DNA from: Candidatus Tayloriibacteriota bacterium
Lineage (GTDB): Bacteria; Patescibacteriota; Minisyncoccia; Phycocordibacterales; PALSA-1337
Direction of reading: 5' to 3'
Length of the DNA: 12,755 nucleotides
Assembly (NCBI GenBank): GCA_003170325.1
Contig: PMZP01000026.1
Span: 1 to 12,755, forward strand
Shown here: positions 7,496-12,755 of the stretch, in pieces
Numbering within the stretch: the stretch's first letter is position 1
How the letters are laid out: each line of letters starts with the position of its first letter
Notes under the pieces: generated by a model
Databases searched by the model: none
What the model was told of the DNA's origin: nothing
Seen by the model: the letters and a program-made list of their open reading frames with translations, nothing else
Translations under genes and position numbers: made by a program

Positions 7496-7513
7496 CTGGG
7501 ATGCCTGTCCAAA
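7496..7513 (+). promoter_or_regulatory. Upstream promoter motif CTGGG..CCTGTCCAAA
   Basis: An 18-base stretch upstream of the -10 box at 7520-7525, with CTGTCC ending exactly 9 bases before the hexamer. A near-copy occurs at 12676-12693, again 9 bases before a TATAAC box. It sits where a -35 box and spacer would be, but has no TTGACA. It could be an activator site or a lineage-specific -35 substitute. Confidence 0.4.
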
Positions 7514-7516
7514 TTC

Positions 7517-7525
7517 TGATATACT
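7517..7525 (+). promoter_or_regulatory. Extended -10 promoter, predicted leaderless start for the gene at 7532
   Basis: TGATATACT is an extended -10 (TGn plus TATACT at 7520-7525). It is followed by ATACCC and then the ATG, so the expected +1 is the A of the start codon at 7532. The geometry is the same as at csoR and rnr. The strand is divergent from the csoR promoter, and the two share an 84-base intergenic region. Confidence 0.65.
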
Positions 7526-7531
7526 ATACCC

Positions 7532-7834
7532 ATGCAAACACTCATTCATGCTGACATATTCTTTTTTATAACGACGATAGCGGTCATACTGGTCACGCTC
7601 GTATCTGTAATCATTCTCATCTACATCGTCATCATATTAAAGGACGTCCGTGAGCTCTCACGGATCATAAAGCGCGAAGGCACAGAGATCACCGAGGACA
7701 TGCACGCTTTCCGCCAGGAAGTAAAAGAGGAAATGAAGCATTCCATAAGGAATAATCAGTCAAGTATATCGGCCTTCTTGAATCTCATCGCCAGCCTGTT
7801 TGCACGCAGGAAATCGTCGAATTACAAAAAATAA
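7532..7834 (+). CDS. Hypothetical small membrane protein, one TM segment and helical tail
   Basis: 100 aa with no family I can name firmly. Residues about 9-36 are strongly hydrophobic (one transmembrane helix). The rest is a charged, probably helical cytoplasmic segment (VRELSRIIKREGTEI, FRQEVKEEMKHS) that ends in a basic tail, SSNYKK. The layout resembles DUF948/YtxH-type small envelope-associated proteins. It is followed after 17 bases by another small TM/helical protein, so the two are probably co-transcribed and may act together at the membrane. It starts at a predicted leaderless ATG. Function unknown. Confidence 0.75.
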   Translation: MQTLIHADIFFFITTIAVILVTLVSVIILIYIVIILKDVRELSRIIKREGTEITEDMHAFRQEVKEEMKHSIRNNQSSISAFLNLIASLFARRKSSNYKK

Positions 7835-7851
7835 CCTCCAAATAACATAAC

Positions 7852-8262
7852 ATGAAAAATAAAAACAAAAGTCTTTCCACAGGTTCAAAGGAAGCAATAG
7901 GCCTCGGTATCGCTGCCTTAGCCGCCACGGCCGCTGGAGCGTATTATCTCTATGGCTCGACCAAAGGTAAGGCTCATCTCCGAGCAGTGAAGAGCTGGAT
8001 GCTCAAGGCCAAAGCAGATGTCATGGACGAGATTGGAAAGATGAAGGAAGTGAACGAAGACGCTTACAATGAGGCCATCGCCAAAGTGGCAAAAAAGTAC
8101 GAAGATATCAAAGGTATGGATCGCGCGGAGCTTGTAGAGCTAGTCAGTCGACTACAAGGGCATTGGAAAGACATAAAACGTGAAATAGAAAAAGCTGGTA
8201 TCACATCGAGAGTGAAACGCCCGGCATCTCCTCGATCTCCTCGCAAGACTTCAAAGAATTAG
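7852..8262 (+). CDS. Hypothetical YtxH-like protein with N-terminal membrane segment and basic tail
   Basis: 136 aa. A Gly/Ala-rich hydrophobic segment, IGLGIAALAATAAGAYYLYG (residues 16-35), is a likely membrane anchor of the kind found in YtxH-like proteins. It is followed by a long charged helical region (about 42-120) and a Ser/Pro/Arg/Lys-rich tail (KRPASPRSPRKTSKN) that could bind nucleic acid or acidic envelope components. There are no catalytic motifs. No Shine-Dalgarno precedes the ATG. The stop is TAG. Its position directly behind another small membrane protein suggests one transcript. The precise role is unknown. Confidence 0.75.
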   Translation: MKNKNKSLSTGSKEAIGLGIAALAATAAGAYYLYGSTKGKAHLRAVKSWMLKAKADVMDEIGKMKEVNEDAYNEAIAKVAKKYEDIKGMDRAELVELVSRLQGHWKDIKREIEKAGITSRVKRPASPRSPRKTSKN

Positions 8263-8405
8263 AACTGCTTAGTCTTATTTGACTGGTTGTAATGGATTCT
8301 TGCCCTGAACGGCTTAACCACTGCGTAATCATTGATAGAACCCTTTTTATGGACTTGGTACGTCTGCAGACAGGTTTATATGCCAATCACCGAGACGAGA
8401 AATAA
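8263..8405 (+). other. Intergenic region before the signalling cassette
   Basis: 143 bases without a gene. It holds no convincing terminator. The best promoter candidate is TTGGTA at about 8356-8361, 16 bases, then TATATG, which would give a short leader before the GTG at 8406. This match is weak. A short GGTT...AACC inverted repeat around 8286-8321 has a very long loop and is not persuasive. Confidence 0.3.
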
Positions 8406-8789
8406 GTGACAAAACAGAAAACGATACTGATCATTGAAGACGAGAAAAGCCTTCGCGGCGCTCTCATGGATGTTTTGCGTCTCAAAGATTTTGTGCCTAT
8501 AGAAGCAAAAAACGGCAAAGAAGGCCTGAAATCGGCTCTTTCCAAACATCCCCAACTGATATTGCTCGATCTCATCATGCCGGAAATGGACGGTATGACC
8601 ACTTTGAAAAAGATCCGGGAAAACGTTTGGGGTAAAAAAGTCCCCATCATCATCCTGACCAACTTGAGTGCGACTAACGACCAATTCGTAACCGACGCCC
8701 TGGCACACGCTTCGACCTATTTTCTGGTCAAGTCTGACTGGAAGCTCCACGACATCGTGAAAAAGATTGAGAAAATACTTGGAAACTAA
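8406..8789 (+). CDS. Single-domain response regulator (receiver, CheY-like)
   Basis: 127 aa, a stand-alone receiver with no output domain. Seen: the acidic pocket E11-D12-E13 (IIEDE), phospho-acceptor Asp55 (LLDLIMPEMDG), switch residue Thr85 (IILTN) and conserved Lys109 (YFLVKSDW). The spacing is that of a normal receiver. The start is GTG at 8406, since no in-frame ATG occurs before residue 21; only a weak GAG-type ribosome site is visible. It precedes a histidine kinase by 7 bases and forms a receiver-kinase-receiver cassette. With no DNA-binding domain it must act through protein contacts or phosphotransfer. Confidence 0.93.
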   Translation: MTKQKTILIIEDEKSLRGALMDVLRLKDFVPIEAKNGKEGLKSALSKHPQLILLDLIMPEMDGMTTLKKIRENVWGKKVPIIILTNLSATNDQFVTDALAHASTYFLVKSDWKLHDIVKKIEKILGN

Positions 8790-8796
8790 AAATCAT

Positions 8797-10185
8797 ATGA
8801 ATAAAATACCCATTACTTCCCCGTCCGAAGACATCATCCTTAAACTCAAGGTTTTAGCCGCGGAAAAGGAAAGCGTCAGGCGCAAGCTCGCTATTGCAGC
8901 ACAGGAAAAAGAAAGTGTAAGACGCAAACTGGTGGTGACAGCGGCCAAGCTTGCGGCAACCGCAAATAAGTTGGCAGCAACGGCTAAAGAAAAAGAGGTC
9001 GTCAGACGCAAGCTAGTAGTGACTGCAAAGAAACTCAAAATGTCGCATAAGACTCTGGAAGAAAAGGTGCTCGAAAGGACAAAGAGCCTGGAAGTAGTCA
9101 GAGCAAAGGAAAGGGCAATTCTTCTCTCTATCGGTGACGGCCTCATCGCCACCGATGAGAATGGAAAGATCATCCTCATAAATGAAACTGCCGAAAGATT
9201 GCTCGGAAAGAAAAAAGAGGAAGTGATCGGCAAGATCTATTCAGAGATAACACTGCTAGAAGACGAACAAGGTACACCGGTCATACTGGAAAAGCACCCC
9301 GTGAATATGGCCATGACAAAAGGCACCAAAACCACCGGCACTACCTACTACAATATGCGCAATGATAATTCAAAATTCCCTGTGTCTATCACGGTAACAC
9401 CAGTGATTCTCGCAGGAAAAGTGATCGGAACGATCAAGGTCTTCAGGGACATCACATATGAGCATGAGATCGATAAGGCCAAGACGGAGTTCGTCTCATT
9501 GGTCTCGCACCAGCTCCGTACTCCCCTTTCCACGGTCAATTGGTATGCGGAGATGCTCCTCGAAGGAGATGCAGGAGAATTGAATATAAAACAAAAGAAA
9601 TATCTCGACGAGGTATATCGTAGCAATAGACGCATGGTCGAATTGGTCAACGCCCTTTTGGATGTCTCCAGTCTTGAGTTGGGGACTTTCGTCATAGAGC
9701 CGATATCGACCGATATCTGCAAGCTCGCCAGAAATGTCATACATGAACAAAAACCGCAGATCAATGCCCGAAAGATACAGTTCCAATTCTCGTGCTATAA
9801 AGAAAGCTCGTTCATGCGAGCAGACCCCAAGCTCCTCCGAATGGTTATGCAGAATATCCTTTCTAATTCGGTGAAATACACTCCTATCGGAGGGAAGATC
9901 GGATTAGCCATCTCATTAGTAGACAAGAAGAATATACAGATCAAGGTCTCCGACACTGGCTATGGCATCCCTAGAAAACAGCACAGCAAGATATTCACCA
10001 AGCTGTTCCGCGCGGATAATGTCAGAGAAAATGACACCGATGGCACCGGTCTTGGGCTCTATATCGTCAAATCGATCGTTGAAAAATCGGGAGGAAAGAT
10101 CTGGTTCGAATCGCCACACGAGAATCGTGGCACTACTTTTTATGTGACATTACCAATCGGAGGGATAACCAAAAATCAACAATGA
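8797..10185 (+). CDS. Soluble PAS-domain sensor histidine kinase with heptad-repeat N-terminus
   Basis: 462 aa from the ATG at 8797; an upstream in-frame TTG at 8767 would overlap the preceding gene and is less likely. Residues 13-105 are an almost uninterrupted coiled coil made of heptads such as EKESVRR-KLVVTAA. Residues 108-225 are a PAS sensor domain (GDGLIATDENGKIILINETAERLLG). A HisKA domain follows with phospho-His238 (SLVSHQLRTPLS). The HATPase domain has an N box (QNILSNSVKYTP), G1 DTGYGIP (386-392) and G2 GTGLGLYIV (416-424). No transmembrane segment is seen, so it should sense a cytoplasmic signal through PAS. Its stop overlaps the next receiver's ATG by 4 bases (ATGA), implying translational coupling. 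The ligand is unknown. Confidence 0.93.
   Translation: MNKIPITSPSEDIILKLKVLAAEKESVRRKLAIAAQEKESVRRKLVVTAAKLAATANKLAATAKEKEVVRRKLVVTAKKLKMSHKTLEEKVLERTKSLEVVRAKERAILLSIGDGLIATDENGKIILINETAERLLGKKKEEVIGKIYSEITLLEDEQGTPVILEKHPVNMAMTKGTKTTGTTYYNMRNDNSKFPVSITVTPVILAGKVIGTIKVFRDITYEHEIDKAKTEFVSLVSHQLRTPLSTVNWYAEMLLEGDAGELNIKQKKYLDEVYRSNRRMVELVNALLDVSSLELGTFVIEPISTDICKLARNVIHEQKPQINARKIQFQFSCYKESSFMRADPKLLRMVMQNILSNSVKYTPIGGKIGLAISLVDKKNIQIKVSDTGYGIPRKQHSKIFTKLFRADNVRENDTDGTGLGLYIVKSIVEKSGGKIWFESPHENRGTTFYVTLPIGGITKNQQ
8863..9015 (+). repeat. Degenerate coding repeat encoding EKE(S/V)VRRKL heptads
   Basis: The nonapeptide EKESVRRKL occurs at kinase residues 23-31 and 37-45 (14 residues apart), and as EKEVVRRKL at 65-73 (28 residues later). 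Between them lie KLVVTAA, KLAATAN and KLAATAK heptads. The DNA copies start at 8863, 8905 and 8989 and differ at many third positions, so this is an old or protein-level-selected repeat, not a recent slippage product. Confidence 0.8.
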
Positions 10186-10631
10186 AAAAGAAAACGATCC
10201 TCGTCATAGAAGATGAGCGTCCGCTCCTAGAGATGGTCAGTGATAAACTCAAAAAGAACGGCTTTGGTGTCATCGCCGCTCGCAGCGTTGACCAAGTATT
10301 CAATGCGAATCTCGAAGAAAATGGGCTAGGCATCATCAGCGCAAAGAATATAAAGGATGCGCTCGATTATCTGAACGATCTGGAACATATCGACGCGATA
10401 TGGCTCGATCATAACCTCCTCGGCAAAGAGACTGGCATCGATTTCGTAAATAAATTCAAAGCTAATGGAGGCCGATGGAAGAACGTCCCTATATTTGTGG
10501 TCTCAAATACCGAGGGTCCGAAGACGATGAAATCATATGTCGAGTTGGGGGTTAGCAAATATTATGTGAAGAGCGATCATCGCCTTGATGAGATCATCAG
10601 AGACATAAAAAAATCTCTATCATTCGACTAA
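10182..10631 (+). CDS. Single-domain response regulator with internally duplicated alpha1-beta2 segment
   Basis: 149 aa, longer than a normal receiver of about 120-127 aa. Seen: acidic pocket E10-D11-E12, phospho-acceptor Asp76 (AIWLDHNLLGKETG), switch Ser108 (FVVSNT) and Lys130 (YYVKSDH). Residues 23-43 (LKKNGFGVIAARSVDQV...) and 44-64 (LEENGLGIISAKNIKDA...) align without gaps as two 21-residue copies, with 6 identities and several conservative pairs. Asp76 is exactly 21 residues further along than Asp55 of the first receiver. The start overlaps the kinase stop, so it is coupled to it and is probably its phosphorylation target. There is no output domain. Confidence 0.9.
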   Translation: MKKKTILVIEDERPLLEMVSDKLKKNGFGVIAARSVDQVFNANLEENGLGIISAKNIKDALDYLNDLEHIDAIWLDHNLLGKETGIDFVNKFKANGGRWKNVPIFVVSNTEGPKTMKSYVELGVSKYYVKSDHRLDEIIRDIKKSLSFD

Positions 10632-10682
10632 ATACCGAACAATCTCATTTTGATATACAGAGTTAGCATATAATAGTGACGA

Positions 10683-11651
10683 TCACCTCAAAATCGCGTT
10701 GAACAGATAGCCAGTGAGGGTGATACCGACCGCAACAATACCTGCGAAGATCAATATAAGCCTGGTCTTCATGACCTTCTTAAGGATCATGAACTCCGGC
10801 AGAGATAGAGCCGTGACCGACATCATGAAGGCCAAAGTCGTGCCTATGGACACGCCTTTTTCAGTCAGAGCGCTAACCAAAGGGATGATACCGGCGGCAT
10901 TGGAGTAAAGTGGAATACCGATGAGAACGGCCAAAGGTACTGCGTACCATTTATCTCCGCTTGCGTATCGCACCAGGAAGTCTGCGGGCACATAACCGTG
11001 TATCCAGGCACCAACACCAATACCGATGAGGACATACGGCCAAACTTTCTTCAGGATATCCAAAGTGTAATCCTTGGCATAGATTAATCTTTCCCTTCGC
11101 GACATGTTAGGTAGGTCAATGGCTCTATTTATACTGTTCTCATAGACGAATGGTTCTACCAGATTTTCCACTTTCATTTTACCGATGATTAGGCCGGAGA
11201 GTATGGAAATGATGAGACCACTCACGATATAGATGAGGGCGATCTTCCAGCCGAACATGCCTAAGAGCAGGACCAAGGCTACCTCGTTGATCATGGGAGA
11301 TGCTACTAAGAATGAGAACGTCACACCGAGTGGGACTCCGGCTTGCACAAAGCCAAGAAATAAAGGAATAGCTGAACATGAGCAAAATGGCGTGATAATA
11401 CCGAGAAGTGAAGCAATGACGTTGCCAGTGTATTTATTCTTATGCGAGAGAACGGCGCGTATTTTCTCCGGCGGCAGATATGAGCGGATGATAGAGACGG
11501 CAAATATGATGACCGAGAGCAGGATGAAGATCTTGAGCGTGTCGAAGATGAAGAAATCGACCGCGCTTCCGAGCAACGATTGCGGGGCGATATTAAATAC
11601 GCTGTAAGTCAGCCAATCAGCAAACAACTGTAGCGGATAAAATACACTCAT
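10683..11651 (-). CDS. ArsP/DUF318-family permease (metalloid or organoarsenical efflux type)
   Basis: 322 aa integral membrane protein of the PF03773 (predicted permease, ArsP, SO_0444-like) family. Seen: about eight hydrophobic segments; the family motif TPFCSCSAIPLFLGF (87-101) with Cys90 and Cys92, the pair implicated in trivalent arsenic binding in ArsP; and a second, pseudo-symmetric motif, IPLYSNAAGIIPLV (246-259), in the C-terminal half. The cytoplasmic loop (about 160-200) is basic. It overlaps the preceding CxxC mini-thioredoxin gene by 4 bases (ATGA), and both lie in an operon headed by an ArsR repressor. The substrate is inferred only from family and context: arsenicals, another soft metal(loid), or a thiol-reactive compound. 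It is the last gene and converges on the second receiver. Confidence 0.85.
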   Translation of the reverse strand: MSVFYPLQLFADWLTYSVFNIAPQSLLGSAVDFFIFDTLKIFILLSVIIFAVSIIRSYLPPEKIRAVLSHKNKYTGNVIASLLGIITPFCSCSAIPLFLGFVQAGVPLGVTFSFLVASPMINEVALVLLLGMFGWKIALIYIVSGLIISILSGLIIGKMKVENLVEPFVYENSINRAIDLPNMSRRERLIYAKDYTLDILKKVWPYVLIGIGVGAWIHGYVPADFLVRYASGDKWYAVPLAVLIGIPLYSNAAGIIPLVSALTEKGVSIGTTLAFMMSVTALSLPEFMILKKVMKTRLILIFAGIVAVGITLTGYLFNAILR

Positions 11652-11893
11652 ACCGGCAAATATTCCGAAATTACTTGTTTCAATTTATCCTTATCGGGTA
11701 AGACGCCGGCCAAAACTGCGTTGCCATCAATAGCCAAAACTGGACTGCTCATAACGCCCATGGCCACTACCCTGCTTATGTCGGTGCTGTATTCAACGGC
11801 ATCCTTGATGCCGAGCTCGACCGCAACCGCTTTTGTGAGTTCGAACAAAGCTTTGCATTTTTTACAACCCGAACCGATGACTTGGATATTCAT
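11648..11893 (-). CDS. Thioredoxin-fold redox-active disulfide protein (CKKC mini-thioredoxin)
   Basis: 81 aa, of the thioredoxin_3 / 'redox-active disulfide protein 2' family. Seen: the N-terminal motif GSGCKKCK (residues 8-14) with active-site Cys10 and Cys13, and a cis-Pro loop, MSSPVLAIDG (52-61), typical of the fold. It starts 6 bases after the thioredoxin stop and overlaps the permease start by 4 bases. The family is often found beside ArsP-like permeases, so a role in keeping the permease cysteines or its substrate reduced, or in handing over a metal(loid), is a reasonable inference. There is no signal peptide, so it is cytoplasmic. Confidence 0.87.
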   Translation of the reverse strand: MNIQVIGSGCKKCKALFELTKAVAVELGIKDAVEYSTDISRVVAMGVMSSPVLAIDGNAVLAGVLPDKDKLKQVISEYLPV

Positions 11894-11899
11894 AGGATT

Positions 11900-12238
11900 T
11901 TATTTGCTTTTTAACGACTCTACGATCTGGTCTTTGAGCATTTCCTTGGGCATCATGCCCACGAATTCTTCTATGACGGTCCCATTCTTGAAAAGCTTCA
12001 TGCTAGGAATGCTTCGGATCTCGTATTGCATGGCCAGATCGCGATTCTCTGGATCGTCAACATCAACTTTGACGATCTTTACTGAATCTTTAAGATCGAG
12101 AGACAAGTCGTCCAAAACTGGAGCCATCGCTCTACACGGACCGCACCACGGTGCCCAGAAATCAACAAGGACTGGTTCTTTTGACTCGAGCACGATTCCC
12201 GAGAAATTTTTTTGTGTAGCGTTAATTACGTTAGACAT
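11900..12238 (-). CDS. trxA: Thioredoxin
   Basis: 112 aa, a classical thioredoxin. Seen: VDFWAPWCGPC (residues 25-35) with active-site Cys32 and Cys35, the acidic VDVDDP stretch near 60, and a cis-proline in RSIPSM. Length and motif order are those of cytoplasmic TrxA, with no signal peptide. It begins 19 bases after the arsR-like gene and ends 6 bases before the mini-thioredoxin gene, so it is co-transcribed with the repressor and permease. This suggests a dedicated reductant (for example for an oxidised metalloid or the CKKC partner) as well as, or instead of, a housekeeping role. The start codon lies in an AT-rich leader with no Shine-Dalgarno. Confidence 0.95.
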   Translation of the reverse strand: MSNVINATQKNFSGIVLESKEPVLVDFWAPWCGPCRAMAPVLDDLSLDLKDSVKIVKVDVDDPENRDLAMQYEIRSIPSMKLFKNGTVIEEFVGMMPKEMLKDQIVESLKSK

Positions 12239-12257
12239 ATATTTATATGGTTATTTA

Positions 12258-12566
12258 TTAATTATTCTTATACTTGCAAATGAGGGTCTTCAAATCTCCG
12301 GCAAAGCCTTTGTCCGCGAACGCATAGAAAGTACACTTCCCTTCACGATAGGGTTCAAGTAATCCTTCACCGGCCATGACCTGCAAATGGTGCGAGACGA
12401 TAGCCACGCTCATATGGAGCTCGGAAGCGATATCGGATACGCATATCTTTTGCTCGCGAAAAATAACGCAAAGGATCTCGATTCGACTTGGCTCGCCGGC
12501 AACCTTGAGGAGCCTAGCTATCTCGGAGAGTTCGCGTTTTGGTTGTTTCTTTGTTGTTGCTTTCAT
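12258..12566 (-). CDS. ArsR/SmtB-family metal(loid)-responsive repressor
   Basis: 102 aa winged-helix repressor. Seen: the DNA-binding helix-turn-helix in about residues 41-66 (VSDIASELHMSVAIVSHHLQVM) and the wing YREGKCTFYAF (73-83). The classical ArsR sensor ELCVCDL is changed: the matching stretch is KICVSDI (40-46), which keeps Cys42 but has Ser in place of the second Cys. Other cysteines are Cys33, Cys78 (in the wing) and Cys97. The inducer therefore cannot be assigned by motif: As(III), another soft metal, or a thiol-reactive signal are all possible. It heads the trx / mini-thioredoxin / permease operon and should autoregulate it through the palindrome at 12567-12590. Confidence 0.92.
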   Translation of the reverse strand: MKATTKKQPKRELSEIARLLKVAGEPSRIEILCVIFREQKICVSDIASELHMSVAIVSHHLQVMAGEGLLEPYREGKCTFYAFADKGFAGDLKTLICKYKNN

Positions 12567-12590
12567 ACATTCTAATGTAGATTTGAATGT
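12567..12590. promoter_or_regulatory. ArsR-type operator, imperfect 24-bp palindrome
   Basis: Minus-strand half-sites ACATTCAAATCT and ACATTAGAATGT. The reverse complement of the second half matches the first at 10 of 12 positions, with perfect 6-bp outer arms. Size and AT-richness are typical of ArsR/SmtB operators. It spans from the -10 box through the transcription start to the base before the start codon, so binding would block initiation. Confidence 0.75.
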
Positions 12591-12615
12591 TATTCCATAT
12601 GGCGGAGAATGTCAA
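12587..12615 (-). promoter_or_regulatory. Promoter of the arsR-trx-permease operon
   Basis: The minus strand reads TTGACA (12615-12610), a 17-base spacer containing CCATATGG, then TAACAT (12592-12587). The predicted +1 is near 12580, leaving a leader of about 14 bases before the ATG at 12566. Unlike csoR this transcript is not leaderless, but the leader has no clear ribosome-binding site. Confidence 0.75.
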
Positions 12616-12675
12616 CTGCTATTGGTTAGAACTGGAAGCAATCCTAAAAATAAAGATCCATTGGAAAAAATATCA

Positions 12676-12704
12676 CTGGGTCCCTGTCCAAACTTTATTA
12701 TAAC
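12676..12704 (+). promoter_or_regulatory. Promoter-like motif pointing off the right edge
   Basis: CTGGGTCCCTGTCCAAA at 12676-12692, then TATAAC at 12699-12704. It is nearly the same composite motif as before the gene at 7532, with the same 9-base gap between CTGTCC and the TATA box. The predicted start is about 12711. Any gene it drives lies mostly outside the window; the first downstream ATG is at 12733. Confidence 0.45.
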
Positions 12705-12732
12705 TTTGTTAGAATCTAATAATTTTGTAGAT

Positions 12733-12755
12733 ATGATTCAGAGCCAGTTTGTGGC
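12733..12755 (+). CDS. Possible 5' end of a gene running off the window
   Basis: ATG at 12733 opens an uninterrupted frame (MIQSQFV...) to the end of the window, about 22 bases past the predicted start of the upstream promoter motif. Only seven full codons are visible and there is no Shine-Dalgarno, so the call rests on position alone and no product can be suggested. Confidence 0.2.

Noticed and set aside
8286..8321. GGTT...AACC inverted repeat before the first receiver
   Set aside because: The stem is 4-5 bp with a loop of nearly 30 bases and no flanking T run; not a credible structure.
8767..8796. Ten-residue N-terminal extension of the histidine kinase from a TTG
   Set aside because: It would overlap the receiver's last codons, has no better ribosome site, and adds residues outside the regular heptad pattern. 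The ATG at 8797 is simpler.
10662..10685. TATAAT-like box and GTGA-CGA-TCAC mini-palindrome between the second receiver and the permease
   Set aside because: There is no -35 at acceptable spacing and no plus-strand gene downstream. The 4-bp stem is too short for a terminator, and both are plausible by chance in AT-rich DNA.
11721..12362. A 213-codon plus-strand open frame opposite trx and the mini-thioredoxin
   Set aside because: It covers the antisense of three convincing small genes and their spacers. Its translation has no domain-like pattern.

Overview
The window is a compact, gene-dense bacterial segment of moderate GC. The genes are mostly small, spacers are short, there are few Shine-Dalgarno sequences, and all three stop codons end genes. 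Several protein types are of a kind I associate with Candidatus Patescibacteria (CPR, Parcubacteria-like): a soluble PAS histidine kinase with a heptad-repeat N-terminus, single-domain receivers carrying a KSDW or KSDH motif, an HMA-DsbD fusion, and a pair of small TM/helical proteins. The lineage is an inference from gene content; there is no rRNA or marker set to confirm it.

Layout. 67-3226 (minus strand): RNase R, preceded by a galactose-1-phosphate uridylyltransferase-like gene whose conserved N-terminus is cut off by an in-frame TAG. 3351-7447 (minus): a copper operon read csoR, copA (P1B-1 ATPase), an HMA-DsbD-like membrane protein, then a membrane-anchored cupredoxin. Its promoter carries a perfect CsoR-type palindrome between the -35 and -10 boxes. 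7532-8262 (plus): two small hypothetical membrane/helical proteins, read divergently from csoR. 8406-10631 (plus): a receiver, histidine kinase, receiver signalling cassette. 10683-12566 (minus): an ArsR-type repressor, thioredoxin, CxxC mini-thioredoxin and ArsP-like permease operon, with an ArsR-type operator at its promoter. The last ~165 bases hold a plus-strand promoter-like motif pointing off the right edge.

How the genes fit together. Two metal/metalloid homeostasis operons flank a phosphorelay cassette. The copper operon pairs Cu(I) export with a DsbD-like thiol/copper membrane protein and an extracytoplasmic copper protein. The ArsR operon pairs a metalloid or organoarsenical-type permease with two thioredoxin-fold reductants.

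The most notable observations are: (1) three promoters whose -10 box is placed so that transcription should begin on the first base of the start codon (rnr, csoR, the gene at 7532), which predicts leaderless mRNAs; (2) the nonsense codon inside the GalT N-terminal motif; (3) a receiver domain lengthened by exactly one 21-residue internal duplication before its phospho-acceptor Asp; (4) a composite promoter motif (CTGGG..CCTGTCCAAA, 9 bases, TATAnn) seen twice on the plus strand; (5) a signalling coiled coil in the kinase built from near-identical heptads. I found no CRISPR array, insertion sequence, phage gene or RNA gene.
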